Assembly: GCA_021732215.1 (NCBI GenBank)
Contig: JAKFVL010000004.1
Coordinates: 62,001 to 126,000, forward strand
DNA from: Hyphomicrobiales bacterium
Lineage (GTDB): Bacteria > Pseudomonadota > Alphaproteobacteria > Rhizobiales > Xanthobacteraceae
Length of the DNA stretch: 64,000 nucleotides
Reading direction: 5' to 3'
Below are positions 23,583 through 33,644 of this stretch, piece after piece; positions within the stretch are counted from its first letter, which is position 1; every line of letters begins with the position of its first letter. The notes under the pieces were generated by a model. It worked only from the letters and a program-made list of their open reading frames with translations. It was not told the DNA's origin and did no database searches. The position numbers were made by a program, and so were the translations under genes.

Positions 23583-25343
23583 TTACGCCGGCGCCAGGGT
23601 TTGTGCCAGATCGAGAGCGCCGTCGAATTCGTTGATCTGATCGATTTCGGCCCCCATCGCGATATTGGTGACGCGCTCTAGGATGAACTCGAGCACAACG
23701 GGCACTTGATGTTCCTGCATCAGCTCTTCGGCCCGGGCAAACGCTTCCCTGAACTCATTGGGGCTGCGCACGCGGATCGCCTTGCAGCCGAGCCCCTCGG
23801 CGACCGCGACGTGATCGACGCCATACCCTTGCATATCGCCCGAGTTGATGTTCTCGAATGCAAGGCTGACTTCGAAGTCCATATTGAGGCCGCGTTGCGC
23901 CTGCCGGATCAGTCCGAGATACGAGTTGTTCACGACGATGTGGAGATAAGGCAGCTTGTGCTGCGCGCCGACGGCAAGTTCCTCGATCAAAAACTGGAAG
24001 TCGTAGTCGCCGGATAGCGCGACGATCCGGCGCGCCGGATCGGCCGCGCGCACGCCGAGCGCGGCGGGCAATGTCCAGCCGAGCGGCCCGGCCTGTCCAC
24101 AATTGATCCAGCGACGCGGCCGGTAGACCCGGAGAAACTGGCCGCCAGCGATCTGCGACAGTCCGATGCTGGTGACGTAGCAGGTGTCGCGGCCGAACGC
24201 CGCGTTCATTTCCTCGTAGATGCGCTGCGGCTTCAGCGGCACCTGATCGAAATGCGTCTTGCGCAGCATGGTCGTCTTGCGCGCTTCGCATTCCTGCGCC
24301 CAGCCGCGCCGGTCTCTCAAGCGTGCGACCTTCTTGCGCTCCTTTGCGACGTCGATGAAGAGCTTCAACGCGGCCTTTGCATCGGAGACGATGCCGAAAT
24401 CCGGACCGAACACGCGGCCGATCTGTGTCGGCTCGATATCGACATGCACGAACGTTCGGCCTTTGGTGTAAACCTCCACCGATCCGGTATGGCGATTGGC
24501 CCAGCGATTGCCGATGCCCAGCACGAAGTCCGCGCGCAGCATTGTCGCGTTGCCGTAGCGATGGCTGGTCTGAAGCCCGCACATGCCGGCCATCAGTGGA
24601 TGATCGTCGGGAATCGTGCCCCAGCCCATCAGCGTCGGGATCACGGGAATTCCGGTGAGTTCGGCGAATTCGACCAGTTCCTTGTCTGCATCCGCGTTGA
24701 TGATGCCGCCACCGGCGACGATCAGCGGCCGCTCGGCCGCCTGAAGCATCGCAAATGCTTTCTCGATCTGCGCGCGTGTCGCTTTCGGTTTGTAGACCGG
24801 CAGCGCCGCGTAAGTGTCTTCGTCGAATTCGATCTCGGCCAACTGGACGTCGATTGGCAGATCGATCAGCACCGGACCGGGGCGACCCGAGCGCATCACG
24901 TGAAACGCCTGCTGAAACACCATCGGCACCAGCGCCGGTTCGAGTACGGTCACCGCCCATTTGGTAACGTGTTTGGCGATTGCCTCAATATCGACCGCCT
25001 GGAAGTCTTCCTTGTGCAGCTTGGCGCGCGGCGCTTGGCCGGTGATGCACAGGATCGGAATCGAATCGGCGGACGCCGAGTACAGCCCCGTAATCATGTC
25101 AGTGCCGGCTGGTCCGGAGGTGCCGATGCAGACGCCGATATTGCCGGCAGTGGCGCGGGTATAGCCTTCCGCCATATGCGACGCGCCCTCGACATGGCGC
25201 GCGAGGATGTGCCGGATCGATCCGCGCAGCTTCAGCGCAGAGTAAAGCGGGTTGATCGCAGCGCCCGGTACGCCAAAGGCGCATGTGATGCCTTCTTTCT
25301 CCAGCACCCGGACGGCTGCATCGATCGCTCGCATTCTCGCCAT
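23583..25343 (-). CDS. gcl: Glyoxylate carboligase (tartronate-semialdehyde synthase)
   Basis: The 586-residue thiamine-diphosphate and FAD enzyme condenses two glyoxylates to tartronate semialdehyde plus CO2. It is very like E. coli Gcl: [59 protein letters not shown], and the TPP site [18 protein letters not shown] ending in [10 protein letters not shown]. The usual catalytic Glu of TPP enzymes is replaced by Val in ARHVEGA, the Gcl hallmark. The ATG at 25343 ([10 protein letters not shown]) follows a GGGTGGG ribosome site; an upstream ATG adds 19 unrelated residues. The neighbouring IclR gene and the oxalate genes place it in glyoxylate assimilation. Confidence 0.95.
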   Translation of the reverse strand: MARMRAIDAAVRVLEKEGITCAFGVPGAAINPLYSALKLRGSIRHILARHVEGASHMAEGYTRATAGNIGVCIGTSGPAGTDMITGLYSASADSIPILCITGQAPRAKLHKEDFQAVDIEAIAKHVTKWAVTVLEPALVPMVFQQAFHVMRSGRPGPVLIDLPIDVQLAEIEFDEDTYAALPVYKPKATRAQIEKAFAMLQAAERPLIVAGGGIINADADKELVEFAELTGIPVIPTLMGWGTIPDDHPLMAGMCGLQTSHRYGNATMLRADFVLGIGNRWANRHTGSVEVYTKGRTFVHVDIEPTQIGRVFGPDFGIVSDAKAALKLFIDVAKERKKVARLRDRRGWAQECEARKTTMLRKTHFDQVPLKPQRIYEEMNAAFGRDTCYVTSIGLSQIAGGQFLRVYRPRRWINCGQAGPLGWTLPAALGVRAADPARRIVALSGDYDFQFLIEELAVGAQHKLPYLHIVVNNSYLGLIRQAQRGLNMDFEVSLAFENINSGDMQGYGVDHVAVAEGLGCKAIRVRSPNEFREAFARAEELMQEHQVPVVLEFILERVTNIAMGAEIDQINEFDGALDLAQTLAPA

Positions 25344-25514
25344 GTCCCACCCCAACTTTGTTTGCTGGATGATGGTCGTTCGCCCGCGCGGTTTACTCAA
25401 CGCGCGCGTGTTTGTTTCCCGCGATGTGAGGGCGGAACGGAATAATGTCGTGCTGTCAGACGATTAGATGCGAGATCAATTGAAACGCGTGCAGCAGGGA
25501 GCGATGCGTTGCGT

Positions 25515-26345
25515 TCAGGTTTTGGTGCGCGAAGCCGGCATGACTCCACCGAGCACCATCGTCAATTCGGCTGCAACGTCGCGCACGGTGGCGCCGATCA
25601 TAGGCAGCCGCTCGTCGCTGATGCGTGAAGCCATTCCGGACACCGAGATCGCGGCAAGCGGCTCGCCGCAGTCGTCGTACACCACAGCCGCGACACAACG
25701 CAGTCCCATGCGGGCTTCCTCGTCGTCGATGGCATAGCCCTGCTGGCGAATGGTTTGCAGCGCCTTGAACAGTTCGCCGGGCCGGACGATCGATTTTTCC
25801 GTCAGCCGCGGCATGCCCTGCTGCTTGATGATCGCGTTCACGTCCTCATCGGAATAGGTCGCGAGCACCGCCTTGCCCACACCCGATGCAACCATGGCGA
25901 CGCGGCCGCCGACCTTGGTCAGCGACCGCATGATTTCGCGACTTTCGATGCGCGTCAGCACAATGATCGATCCGTCATCGACCACGGCAAGATTGGCGGT
26001 CTCACGGGTCTGGTCGCGCAGGCGGCGCAGATACGGCATGGCGTGGGTGAGAAAGTTGCGCCGCCGCGCGAAGGTCGAGCCGACGGTAAAACTGCGCGCG
26101 CCGATGTGCCAGATCGCTCCGTTGCGGTCGAACTGGACGAACCGGCGCTTTTCCAGCGTCGTCAGCAGGCGATGCACGGTTGAGGTCGACAGCCCTGTGC
26201 GGACCGCAAGGTCGGTGAGGCGATAACCCTCGTCGTCTTCCGCCAAGGTTTCGATCAGCGTCAGCGCGCGATCAACCGATTGGACGCCGCCATCTCTGAC
26301 ATCGGCGTCGTCGCTGGACTTTCGGCGGATCACGCTTTTCTTCAT
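25515..26345 (-). CDS. IclR-family transcriptional regulator
   Basis: The 276-residue protein has an N-terminal winged helix (VQSVDRALTLIETLAEDDEG, GLSTSTVHRLLTTLEKRRF) and a C-terminal effector domain with MASGVGKAVLATYSDED and EEARMGLRCVAAVVYDD. Relatives such as AllR respond to glyoxylate. It lies 171 bp upstream of gcl on the same strand and could regulate that gene. No palindromic operator was obvious in 25344-25514. A terminator-like hairpin separates it from the upstream acyl-CoA synthetase gene. Confidence 0.9.
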   Translation of the reverse strand: MKKSVIRRKSSDDADVRDGGVQSVDRALTLIETLAEDDEGYRLTDLAVRTGLSTSTVHRLLTTLEKRRFVQFDRNGAIWHIGARSFTVGSTFARRRNFLTHAMPYLRRLRDQTRETANLAVVDDGSIIVLTRIESREIMRSLTKVGGRVAMVASGVGKAVLATYSDEDVNAIIKQQGMPRLTEKSIVRPGELFKALQTIRQQGYAIDDEEARMGLRCVAAVVYDDCGEPLAAISVSGMASRISDERLPMIGATVRDVAAELTMVLGGVMPASRTKT

Positions 26346-26396
26346 CGCTACCGACTGCCGTGGATAGGAGTGAAGGCCGTGTTGGTCAAAAGGGAA

Positions 26397-26427
26397 GAAC
26401 GCCGCGTCCGCATGAGACGCGGCGTTC
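26397..26427 (-). terminator. Rho-independent-type terminator after the acyl-CoA synthetase gene
   Basis: The 12-bp stem GAACGCCGCGTC/GACGCGGCGTTC with a 7-base loop is followed, on the minus strand, by TTCCCTTTT. It lies 8 bp after the stop at 26436 and before the IclR start. Confidence 0.75.
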
Positions 26428-26435
26428 CGTTATCG

Positions 26436-28604
26436 TCAGAGCAGGCCCGCGCCGCGTGCCCACTTGTACTTCGCGCCAAGCACCTCGACCGGAAGTTCGG
26501 TCGAATAAGCGTAGGCCGGAATGCCGTTCTGATAGAGATATTCGGCCGCTTCTTCGACTTCGACGTCGCCCGCGAGAGAAGCGACCATCGGCTTGTCGAT
26601 GCCCTTGGCCTTCATCTCGTTCTTTACCTCGACCATGTTCCTTGCGAACACCATCGGCGGCGTCACGATCGTGTGCCAATAGCCGAGGATGAGCGAATGA
26701 ATGCGGTCGTCCGTGAGGCCGAGCTTCACCGTGTTGACGTAGGTAATCGGCGGTTCGCCGCCGGTGATATCGACCGGGTTGCCGGCCGCGCCGAACGGCG
26801 GAATGAACTTGCGGAACGCCGTATCGAGGTCCGGCGGCATCGCCATCAGCGACAGGCCGTTATCGACGACCGCATCCGACAGCAGCACACCTGAACCACC
26901 GGCGCCGGTGATGATCAGGACGTTCTCGCCCTTCGGGGTCGGCAGCACGGGAATGCCACGTGCGAATTCGAGCAACTGCCGCAACGAGCGGGCGCGAATG
27001 ACACCCGATTGCTTGAGCACGTCCTCGTAGATCTTGTCGTTGCCGGCGAGCGCGCCGGTATGCGACGAAGCAGCCTTCGCTCCGGCCGAGGTGCGGCCAG
27101 CCTTGAGGACAACGACAGGCTTCTTCTTGGAGACGCGCTTGGCGGCTTCAGCAAAAGCTCGGCCGTCCTTCAGATCTTCGCAGTGTTGCGCGATGATCGT
27201 CGTGTTCGGGTCCTGCTCGAAGAACGCGAGCAGATCGTCCTCGTCGATGTCCGACTTGTTGCCGAGGCCGACGATTGCCGACACGCCCATCTTGGCGGAG
27301 CGCGAGAAGCCGATGATCGCCATGCCGATGCCACCGGACTGCGACGACAGAGCCGCCGAGCCCTTCACATCGTAGGCGGTGCAGAAGGTCGCGCAGAGGT
27401 TGGCGGGTGTATAATAGAAACCGTAGATGTTCGGACCCATCAGGCGGACATTGTACTTCTTGCCGATCTCGACGATTTCTTCCTGCAGTGCGGGCTCGTT
27501 GGCTTCAGCGAAGCCCGACGGAATCAGGACGGCGCCGGGGATTTTCTTCTCGCCGCATTCGGTGAGCGCGCCGGCGACAAACTTTGCCGGGATCGCGAAT
27601 ACAGCCGTGTCGATGACGCCCGGAACATCCTTGACGCTCTTGTAGGCCTTGCGGCCCATGATTTCTTCGGCCTTCGGGTGAATTGGGTAGATGTCGCCCT
27701 TGTAGCCACCGTTGATGAGATTCTTCATCACCGAGTTGCCGATCTTGCCATCCTCGGCGGAAGCGCCGATCACGGCGACGGCCTTCGGCATCATAATGCG
27801 ATTCATCGCGGTGACGATCTCGGCATTCGAGCGCGGAGCAGGGCGCGGCTTGTAGTCGAAGTCGACGACGATGCGCACGTCGGCCGCGATCGCGTCCTTC
27901 TTGGTCGCAAACACCGGGTTGAGGTCGAGTTCGACGATCTCGGGGAAGTCGCTGACGAGTTGCGACACCTTGACGATGACGTCGGCCAGTGCTGCGCGGT
28001 TGACCGGATCGCCGCCACGGACGCCGTGCAGCATTTCAGCGGCCTGGATGCCATCGAGCATCGACAGTGCGTCGTCGTTGGTCGCGGGCGCAAGGCGGAA
28101 GGTCACGTCCTTGAGGACTTCCACCAGAACGCCGCCGAGGCCGAAGGCCACGAGCTTGCCGAACGAACCGTCGGTGATCGAACCGACGATCACTTCCGTG
28201 CCGCCCATCAGCATCTGCTGAACCTGGATGCCTTCGATCTTGGCGTCAGCCTTGTACTTCTTGGCGTTGGCGAGAATGGTATCGTATGCCTTCTCGGCGT
28301 CGGCAGCGCTCTTCACGCCGACGATCACGCCACCAGCCTCGGTCTTGTGCAGGATGTCCGGCGAGACGATCTTCATCACGACGGGAAAGCCCATGCCGCT
28401 CGCGAGCTTGCTTGCGTCGGCGGCGGATTTGGCAACACCTTCCTGCGGCACCGGAATGCCGTAGGCGTCACAGACGAGCTTGCCTTCCGGCGCTGTCAGG
28501 CTGTTGCGCCCGTCGGCCTTGACCGCGTCGAGAACCTTCCGAACGGTGGTAGCGGCCTGCGATCCAGCGTCGATCTTGCGCGCTGCGTCCTGTGAAGCTG
28601 CCAT
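26436..28604 (-). CDS. ADP-forming acyl-CoA synthetase, ATP-grasp domain first
   Basis: The 722-residue protein fuses both halves of an NDP-forming acyl-CoA synthetase. The ATP-grasp domain is at residues about 15-250 (GFPVVMKIVSPDILHKTEAG). The CoA-binding domain is at about 270-400 (MPKAVAVIGASAEDGKIGNS). The succinyl-CoA-ligase-like part follows, with the phospho-His region ASSHTGALAG. It makes an acyl-CoA from an acid, CoA and ATP. A typical ribosome site AGGAGG precedes the ATG. It is divergent from gntR-oxc-frc behind a GntR operator, so oxalate or formate activation is a reasonable inferred role. Acetate or another short acid is the alternative. Confidence 0.85.
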   Translation of the reverse strand: MAASQDAARKIDAGSQAATTVRKVLDAVKADGRNSLTAPEGKLVCDAYGIPVPQEGVAKSAADASKLASGMGFPVVMKIVSPDILHKTEAGGVIVGVKSAADAEKAYDTILANAKKYKADAKIEGIQVQQMLMGGTEVIVGSITDGSFGKLVAFGLGGVLVEVLKDVTFRLAPATNDDALSMLDGIQAAEMLHGVRGGDPVNRAALADVIVKVSQLVSDFPEIVELDLNPVFATKKDAIAADVRIVVDFDYKPRPAPRSNAEIVTAMNRIMMPKAVAVIGASAEDGKIGNSVMKNLINGGYKGDIYPIHPKAEEIMGRKAYKSVKDVPGVIDTAVFAIPAKFVAGALTECGEKKIPGAVLIPSGFAEANEPALQEEIVEIGKKYNVRLMGPNIYGFYYTPANLCATFCTAYDVKGSAALSSQSGGIGMAIIGFSRSAKMGVSAIVGLGNKSDIDEDDLLAFFEQDPNTTIIAQHCEDLKDGRAFAEAAKRVSKKKPVVVLKAGRTSAGAKAASSHTGALAGNDKIYEDVLKQSGVIRARSLRQLLEFARGIPVLPTPKGENVLIITGAGGSGVLLSDAVVDNGLSLMAMPPDLDTAFRKFIPPFGAAGNPVDITGGEPPITYVNTVKLGLTDDRIHSLILGYWHTIVTPPMVFARNMVEVKNEMKAKGIDKPMVASLAGDVEVEEAAEYLYQNGIPAYAYSTELPVEVLGAKYKWARGAGLL

Positions 28605-28774
28605 TTTAGTTTCCTCCTGATCACGTCCATTTTGACTTTATCAAGCGCGAGCGGGCTGTTGGACGATGATCCCGCGCGCATTGAACTCATGTTCCTCTGC
28701 CACAAATGCTGGTGCGTCTGTGTGAGGGATGTCGTCCATCGTATATGCCGGAATGACGACAAGAATTTTACTTG

Positions 28775-28791
28775 TGGCATTTGGTATGCCA
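28775..28791 (-). promoter_or_regulatory. GntR-type operator A (acyl-CoA synthetase promoter)
   Basis: TGGCAT-TTGGT-ATGCCA is an inverted repeat with 6-bp perfect arms. On the minus strand a TTGACA (28807-28802) and, 17 bp on, CCAAAT (28784-28779) form a likely promoter for the synthetase gene, with the operator over the -10 box. The same 17-bp pattern is found at 28857, 33235, 36883 and 39285. Confidence 0.72.
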
Positions 28792-28847
28792 AGATGGAGC
28801 TTGTCAAGCTCGTTTCGTGAGCGAGGGTTGTTGTGCAGAACCCTGTC

Positions 28848-28873
28848 TTGACATTCTGGCATGTGGTATGCCA
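28848..28873 (+). promoter_or_regulatory. gntR promoter -35 box and GntR-type operator B
   Basis: A consensus TTGACA (28848-28853) is followed 3 bp later by TGGCAT-GTGGT-ATGCCA (28857-28873). The operator fills the spacer and -10 zone, so the GntR protein probably represses its own operon (gntR-oxc-frc). Confidence 0.72.
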
Positions 28874-28930
28874 CGTACATCGCATGCTTTGCGGTGGTAT
28901 CCTCGAGTCTCCCGAGCACAGGAGATGATC

Positions 28931-29662
28931 ATGGCTGCAAACGACGCGAAGAAGGCGACGAAAATCGTGCCTGACGCGGGGATTTCGGTTGTCCGCATCG
29001 CGCCGGAAACGAGCTTCAAGAACAAGGCCTACGAGGCCTTGAAGGACGCGATCCTGAAGATGGATATCTACGCGACGCCAGATCCGGTGATGCTTGATGA
29101 GCGAGCGCTGTCCGAGCGTCTTGGCGTCAGCCGTACGCCGATCCGCGAAGCGATCGCGATGCTGGAGCAGGATGGTTTCGTCAAAACGGTGCCGCGCCGC
29201 GGCATCGTCGTCGTGCGCAAGACCAAAACCGAAATCGTCGACATGATCCGCGCCTGGGCCGCGCTGGAAAGCATGGCTGCGCGATTGATCACGACGACGG
29301 CGCGGAAGAAGGATATCTCGGCGCTGCGCTCGTTCTTCAAGGACTTCAGCAAGGACCGGCTGCCGCAGGATCACATCGAGGAATACTCGAAGGCGAACAT
29401 CGCTTTCCATCAGGCGTTGCTGTCGCTCAGCGAGTCGCAGGTGCTGGTCGATATGACCAACGACATTCTGCTTCACGTGCGCGGCTACCGCCAGCTCACC
29501 ATCGGCCGGCAAGAACGCACCGCGGTATCTCTGCCCGAGCATCTCGCAATCATCGAAGCGCTCGAAGAGCGCGATACAGAACTCGCGGAAAAACGCGCAC
29601 GCGATCACACACTCGGTCTTGCGGCTTACGTCGAGACGCACGGTCAGGAATTGTTCACTTAG
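28931..29662 (+). CDS. GntR-family (FCD) transcriptional regulator of the oxalate genes
   Basis: The 243-residue regulator has an N-terminal winged helix ([40 protein letters not shown]) and a helical FCD ligand domain ([20 protein letters not shown]). The ATG at 28931 follows AGGAG at good distance; an ATG 6 bp earlier is too close to it. FCD regulators bind TGGTAT/ATACCA-like palindromes, matching five sites in this region. It is first in an operon with oxc (44-bp gap), so oxalate, oxalyl-CoA or glyoxylate may be its effector (inference). Confidence 0.9.
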   Translation: MAANDAKKATKIVPDAGISVVRIAPETSFKNKAYEALKDAILKMDIYATPDPVMLDERALSERLGVSRTPIREAIAMLEQDGFVKTVPRRGIVVVRKTKTEIVDMIRAWAALESMAARLITTTARKKDISALRSFFKDFSKDRLPQDHIEEYSKANIAFHQALLSLSESQVLVDMTNDILLHVRGYRQLTIGRQERTAVSLPEHLAIIEALEERDTELAEKRARDHTLGLAAYVETHGQELFT

Positions 29663-29706
29663 CGGCGAGGCAATCGCCGGTAAATAAACGTCAGGGAGAG
29701 AGCGGA

Positions 29707-31440
29707 ATGTCCGCAGTGGTACAAAGCATCGCCGTAAATGCAGCCGAACAGGAACTGACGGATGGCTTCCATCTGATCATCGATGCGCTCAAGCTGAACG
29801 GGCTCAACACGATCTACGGCGTTCCCGGAATTCCGATCACCGATTTTGGCCGCATGGCGCAAGCTGAAGGCATCCGTGTGCTGTCGTTCCGCCACGAGCA
29901 GGCCGCCGGTTATGCCGCATCGATCGCCGGATATCTCACCAAGAAGCCGGGCGTTTGTCTGACCGTATCGGCGCCGGGCTTTCTCAATGGTCTGACTGCA
30001 CTCGCTCATGCGACGACAAACTGCTTCCCGATGATCCTGATCTCGGGTTCTTCGGAGCGTGAGATCGTCGACCTGCAGCAGGGCGACTACGAAGAGATGG
30101 ACCAGCTCGCGATCGCCAAGCCGCTTTGCAAGGCGGCATTCCGCGTATTGCACGCGCAGGACATCGGCATCGGTCTTGCTCGCGCGATCCGTGCCGCGTT
30201 ATCGGGCCGTCCGGGCGGCGTCTATCTCGATCTGCCGGCAAAGCTGTTCGGGCAGGTGATGGATGCCGACGCTGGTCAGAAGTCGCTGGTGAAAGTTATC
30301 GATGCTGCGCCGGCGCAGATTCCGGCTCCGGATTCAATCAGGCGCGCGCTCGATGTGCTGAAATCCGCTAAGAAGCCGCTGATCATCCTTGGCAAGGGCG
30401 CGGCTTACGCGCAGGCCGATGATGCGATCAAGGCGCTGGTCGAAACCTCGGGTATTCCTTTCTTGCCGATGAGCATGGCGAAGGGCCTGCTCCCGGATAC
30501 CCATCCGCAATGCGCCGGTGCTGCACGATCCACTGTGCTAAAGGACTCGGACGTCGTCATGTTGATCGGCGCGCGTCTCAATTGGCTACTCTCGCACGGC
30601 AAGGGCAAGGCTTGGGGTGACGCGCCGAAGAAGTTCATCCAGATCGACATCGAGCCGAAGGAAATGGATTCCAACGTCGAGATTGTCGCCCCGGTGGTTG
30701 GCGATATCGGTTCCTGCGTGACCGCTCTGCTCGACGGCATGAGCAAGACCTGGCAGAAGCCGTCAGCCGACTGGACCGGAACCGTCAGCAAGAAGCGCGA
30801 CGAGAACGTCTCGAAGATGGCGCCCAAGCTGATGAACAACAATTCGCCGATGGACTATCACGGCGCGCTCGGTGTTTTGCGCACCATCATCGCCGAACGG
30901 CCGGATGCGATTCTCGTCAATGAGGGCGCCAATACGCTCGACCTCGCGCGTGGCATCGTGGATATGTACAAGCCACGCAAGCGCATCGATGTCGGCACCT
31001 GGGGCATCATGGGCATCGGCATGGGCTATTGCATCGCTGCGGCAGTCGAGACTGGCAAGCCGGTGCTGGCGATCGAAGGCGACAGCGCGTTCGGTTTCTC
31101 CGGCATGGAGGTCGAGACAATCTGCCGCTACAATCTTCCGGTTTGTATCGTCGTCTTCAACAATGACGGCATTTATCGCGGCACCGATGTGAATCCGACC
31201 GGCGGCCCGGACGTAGCGCCCACGGTTTTCGTCAAGGGCGCGCGCTACGACAAGATGATGGAAGCGTTCGGCGGGGTCGGCGTCAATGTAACGTCTCCAG
31301 ACGAATTGAAGCGAGCCGTGAACGCCGCCATGGATTCGGGCAAGCCGACGCTCATCAACGCAGTTCTCGATCCCGCGGCCGGCAGCGAAAGCGGCCGTAT
31401 CGGCAACCTCAATCCGCAGAGCGTGCTGAAGAAGAAATAA
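29707..31440 (+). CDS. oxc: Oxalyl-CoA decarboxylase
   Basis: The 577-residue thiamine-diphosphate enzyme converts oxalyl-CoA to formyl-CoA and CO2. Agreement with Oxalobacter OXC is extensive: [100 protein letters not shown] and the TPP motif [20 protein letters not shown]. The catalytic Glu is in RHEQAA. GAGAG precedes the ATG. Located between gntR and frc, its partner enzyme. Confidence 0.97.
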   Translation: MSAVVQSIAVNAAEQELTDGFHLIIDALKLNGLNTIYGVPGIPITDFGRMAQAEGIRVLSFRHEQAAGYAASIAGYLTKKPGVCLTVSAPGFLNGLTALAHATTNCFPMILISGSSEREIVDLQQGDYEEMDQLAIAKPLCKAAFRVLHAQDIGIGLARAIRAALSGRPGGVYLDLPAKLFGQVMDADAGQKSLVKVIDAAPAQIPAPDSIRRALDVLKSAKKPLIILGKGAAYAQADDAIKALVETSGIPFLPMSMAKGLLPDTHPQCAGAARSTVLKDSDVVMLIGARLNWLLSHGKGKAWGDAPKKFIQIDIEPKEMDSNVEIVAPVVGDIGSCVTALLDGMSKTWQKPSADWTGTVSKKRDENVSKMAPKLMNNNSPMDYHGALGVLRTIIAERPDAILVNEGANTLDLARGIVDMYKPRKRIDVGTWGIMGIGMGYCIAAAVETGKPVLAIEGDSAFGFSGMEVETICRYNLPVCIVVFNNDGIYRGTDVNPTGGPDVAPTVFVKGARYDKMMEAFGGVGVNVTSPDELKRAVNAAMDSGKPTLINAVLDPAAGSESGRIGNLNPQSVLKKK

Positions 31441-31529
31441 GGGCTTTTCATCCATGCCGGGAACACGTAGCTCCCGGTCGATAGTCTTGAACTTGGCGTC
31501 AGAAGGCGCCGATTGTTACGGAGCAGACG

Positions 31530-32810
31530 ATGACACAGGCGCTGAAGGGCGTTCGTATTCTTGATTTCACCCATGTGCAGTCGGGTCCGACCTGTACGCA
31601 GTTGTTGGCCTGGTTTGGCGCAGACGTGATCAAGGTCGAGCGGCCGGGTGTGGGCGACATCACCCGCGGGCAATTGATGGACGTCCCGAACGCGGACAGC
31701 CTGTATTTCACCATGCTCAACCACAACAAGCGTTCGATCACGCTCGACACCAAAAACCCGAAGGGCAAGGAAGTCCTCACCGCGCTGATGAAGAAGTGCG
31801 ACGTCCTGGTCGAGAACTTCGGCCCAGGTGTGCTCGATCGCATGGGTTTTCCGTGGGAGACAATTCAGAAGATCAATCCGAAGCTGATCGTCGCGTCGAT
31901 CAAGGGCTTCGGTCCCGGTCCCTACGAAGACTGCAAGGTCTACGAGAACGTCGCACAGTGCACCGGCGGCGCCGCATCGACCACCGGCTTCCGCGACGGC
32001 CTGCCGCTCGTCACCGGCGCACAGATCGGCGACAGCGGCACCGGCCTTCATCTGGCGCTCGGCATCGTGACCGCGCTCTATCAGCGCAACTCGACCGGCA
32101 AGGGTCAGCGCGTCACCGCGGCGATGCAGGACGGCGTGCTCAATCTGGCTCGCGTCAAGCTGCGCGACCAGCAGCGTCTCGCGCATGGTCCGCTCAAAGA
32201 ATACAGCCAGTTCGGCGAAGGCATCCCGTTCGGCGATGCCGTGCCGCGCGCCGGCAACGACTCGGGTGGCGGTCAGCCTGGCCGCATCCTGAAGTGCAAG
32301 GGCTGGGAGACTGATCCCAACGCCTACATCTATTTCATCACACAGGCGCCGGTGTGGGAGAAGATCTGCGACGTGATCGGAGAGCCGACCTGGAAGACCG
32401 ATCCGAATTACGCCAAGCCGCCGGCACGTTTGCCGCGCTTGAACGAAATCTTCGGTCGTATCGAACAGTGGACGATGACCAAGACCAAGTTCGAGGCGAT
32501 GGAAATCCTCAACAAGGATGACATTCCGTGCGGCCCGATCCTGTCGATGAAAGAACTGGCCGAGGATCAGTCGCTGCGTGCCACGGGCACCGTCGTTGAG
32601 GTCGATCATCCGCAGCGCGGCAAATATCTATCGGTCGGCAATCCGATCAAGTTGTCGGACTCGCCGACAGTCGTGACCCGCTCGCCGCTGCTCGGCGAGC
32701 ACACCGATGAAATTCTGAAGCAGGTACTCGAATACAACGACAAGCAGCTCGCCGAAGTTCACGGTTCCGGTGCGCTCGAGCCTCCCCGGAAAGTCGCCGC
32801 AGCGGAATAA
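31530..32810 (+). CDS. frc: Formyl-CoA:oxalate CoA-transferase
   Basis: The 426-residue class III CoA-transferase moves CoA from formyl-CoA to oxalate, regenerating oxalyl-CoA for Oxc. Family and Oxalobacter-type features are [34 protein letters not shown], the catalytic Asp168 in [29 protein letters not shown] and [21 protein letters not shown] precedes the ATG. The 89-bp gap after oxc contains two small hairpins, so expression could be tuned between the genes. Confidence 0.96.
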   Translation: MTQALKGVRILDFTHVQSGPTCTQLLAWFGADVIKVERPGVGDITRGQLMDVPNADSLYFTMLNHNKRSITLDTKNPKGKEVLTALMKKCDVLVENFGPGVLDRMGFPWETIQKINPKLIVASIKGFGPGPYEDCKVYENVAQCTGGAASTTGFRDGLPLVTGAQIGDSGTGLHLALGIVTALYQRNSTGKGQRVTAAMQDGVLNLARVKLRDQQRLAHGPLKEYSQFGEGIPFGDAVPRAGNDSGGGQPGRILKCKGWETDPNAYIYFITQAPVWEKICDVIGEPTWKTDPNYAKPPARLPRLNEIFGRIEQWTMTKTKFEAMEILNKDDIPCGPILSMKELAEDQSLRATGTVVEVDHPQRGKYLSVGNPIKLSDSPTVVTRSPLLGEHTDEILKQVLEYNDKQLAEVHGSGALEPPRKVAAAE

Positions 32811-32838
32811 CGATCGCTGAGTATGAATTTGCGTTTGG

Positions 32839-32866
32839 AGGCCGGCGAATGTTCGCCGGCCTTTTT
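32839..32866 (+). terminator. Rho-independent terminator of gntR-oxc-frc
   Basis: The stem AGGCCGGCGAA/TTCGCCGGCCT closes over a tiny loop and runs into a short T tract (CTTTTT). It lies 28 bp after the frc stop. Confidence 0.8.
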
Positions 32867-33226
32867 GCATTCACCGAACTCGATTCCTGGCATGCCTACG
32901 TCGGTTTGTTGCAGGAATTTTACGCGAGCATTTTGTCGCACAAGCATCGATCGCTGCAGCTTGCTGGCCAGCATGCGTCTGTTAATGCGGACAGGGGCTG
33001 TTCGTCGTCATCTGTGGAGACGATCGGTCTCGTCTCTGCTTCGGCGACACTGCGATGCGGACTATCTCCATGAAAGGTTGGAGATTGTGAGGAAGTTTTG
33101 ACCACGCATTCCGCTGCTGGCTTTGATCGCGATACGTCGGACTTCCGGCTGGTTGTCGAACTCGTAGCGGTCATTTCGCAGTCGCAATGGTGCATTGCCA
33201 AAGATTAGAAATTTACAAAAACGTGC
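32867..33226. other. Gene-free stretch between frc and the tctC control region
   Basis: About 360 bp with short open frames that lack ribosome sites and resemble no family. I see no repeat or RNA gene here. Confidence 0.5.
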
Positions 33227-33255
33227 TTGTGCCTTGGCATATCATATACCAAGAT
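33227..33255 (+). promoter_or_regulatory. Putative tctCBA promoter with GntR-type operator C
   Basis: TTGTGC (33227-33232), 17 bp, CAAGAT (33250-33255). Between them lies TGGCAT-ATCAT-ATACCA (33235-33251). The operator starts 8 bp after the -35 box, as at 39277. The first downstream gene, tctC, begins 390 bp later, so the transcript would have a long leader (33262-33644) in which I found no clear riboswitch fold. Confidence 0.62.
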
Positions 33256-33644
33256 ACGCCGCGGCAGCATCGCAGATCAAGACGTGCGCCTTGGAGGATG
33301 AATGATTGCAGAGGCAGCAAAGCGGGGTAGCAGAACGGTTCTGTTCGGAACCTCGATGCTCCTGTTCAGCATTCGGCCAAACACCAATAACCGAATGCCG
33401 CGTATGTCGGGCATGACACGATGCCAGTTTCACTTCGCCGGTGCGGTTCGATGAACAACGTGTCTCGCGACACTATAGCCATATCGAAAGCACCTGTTTG
33501 CCGGTAAAGGGTTTTTGAAGGTAAACCGCTCTGCGTTACGAGCGGGAAAGCCCGAGAGAGGATAAGCTGAACTGGACGTCTCGATCGTCGTGACCTTACG
33601 AAGCCGGCACAAGACCGGCGCGTGCAAACAAATGGGAGATCAAT

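Noticed and set aside
32823-33101. A 92-codon open frame after frc
   Set aside because: It begins inside the terminator stem, lacks a ribosome site and has a Cys/Arg-rich, non-protein-like composition.
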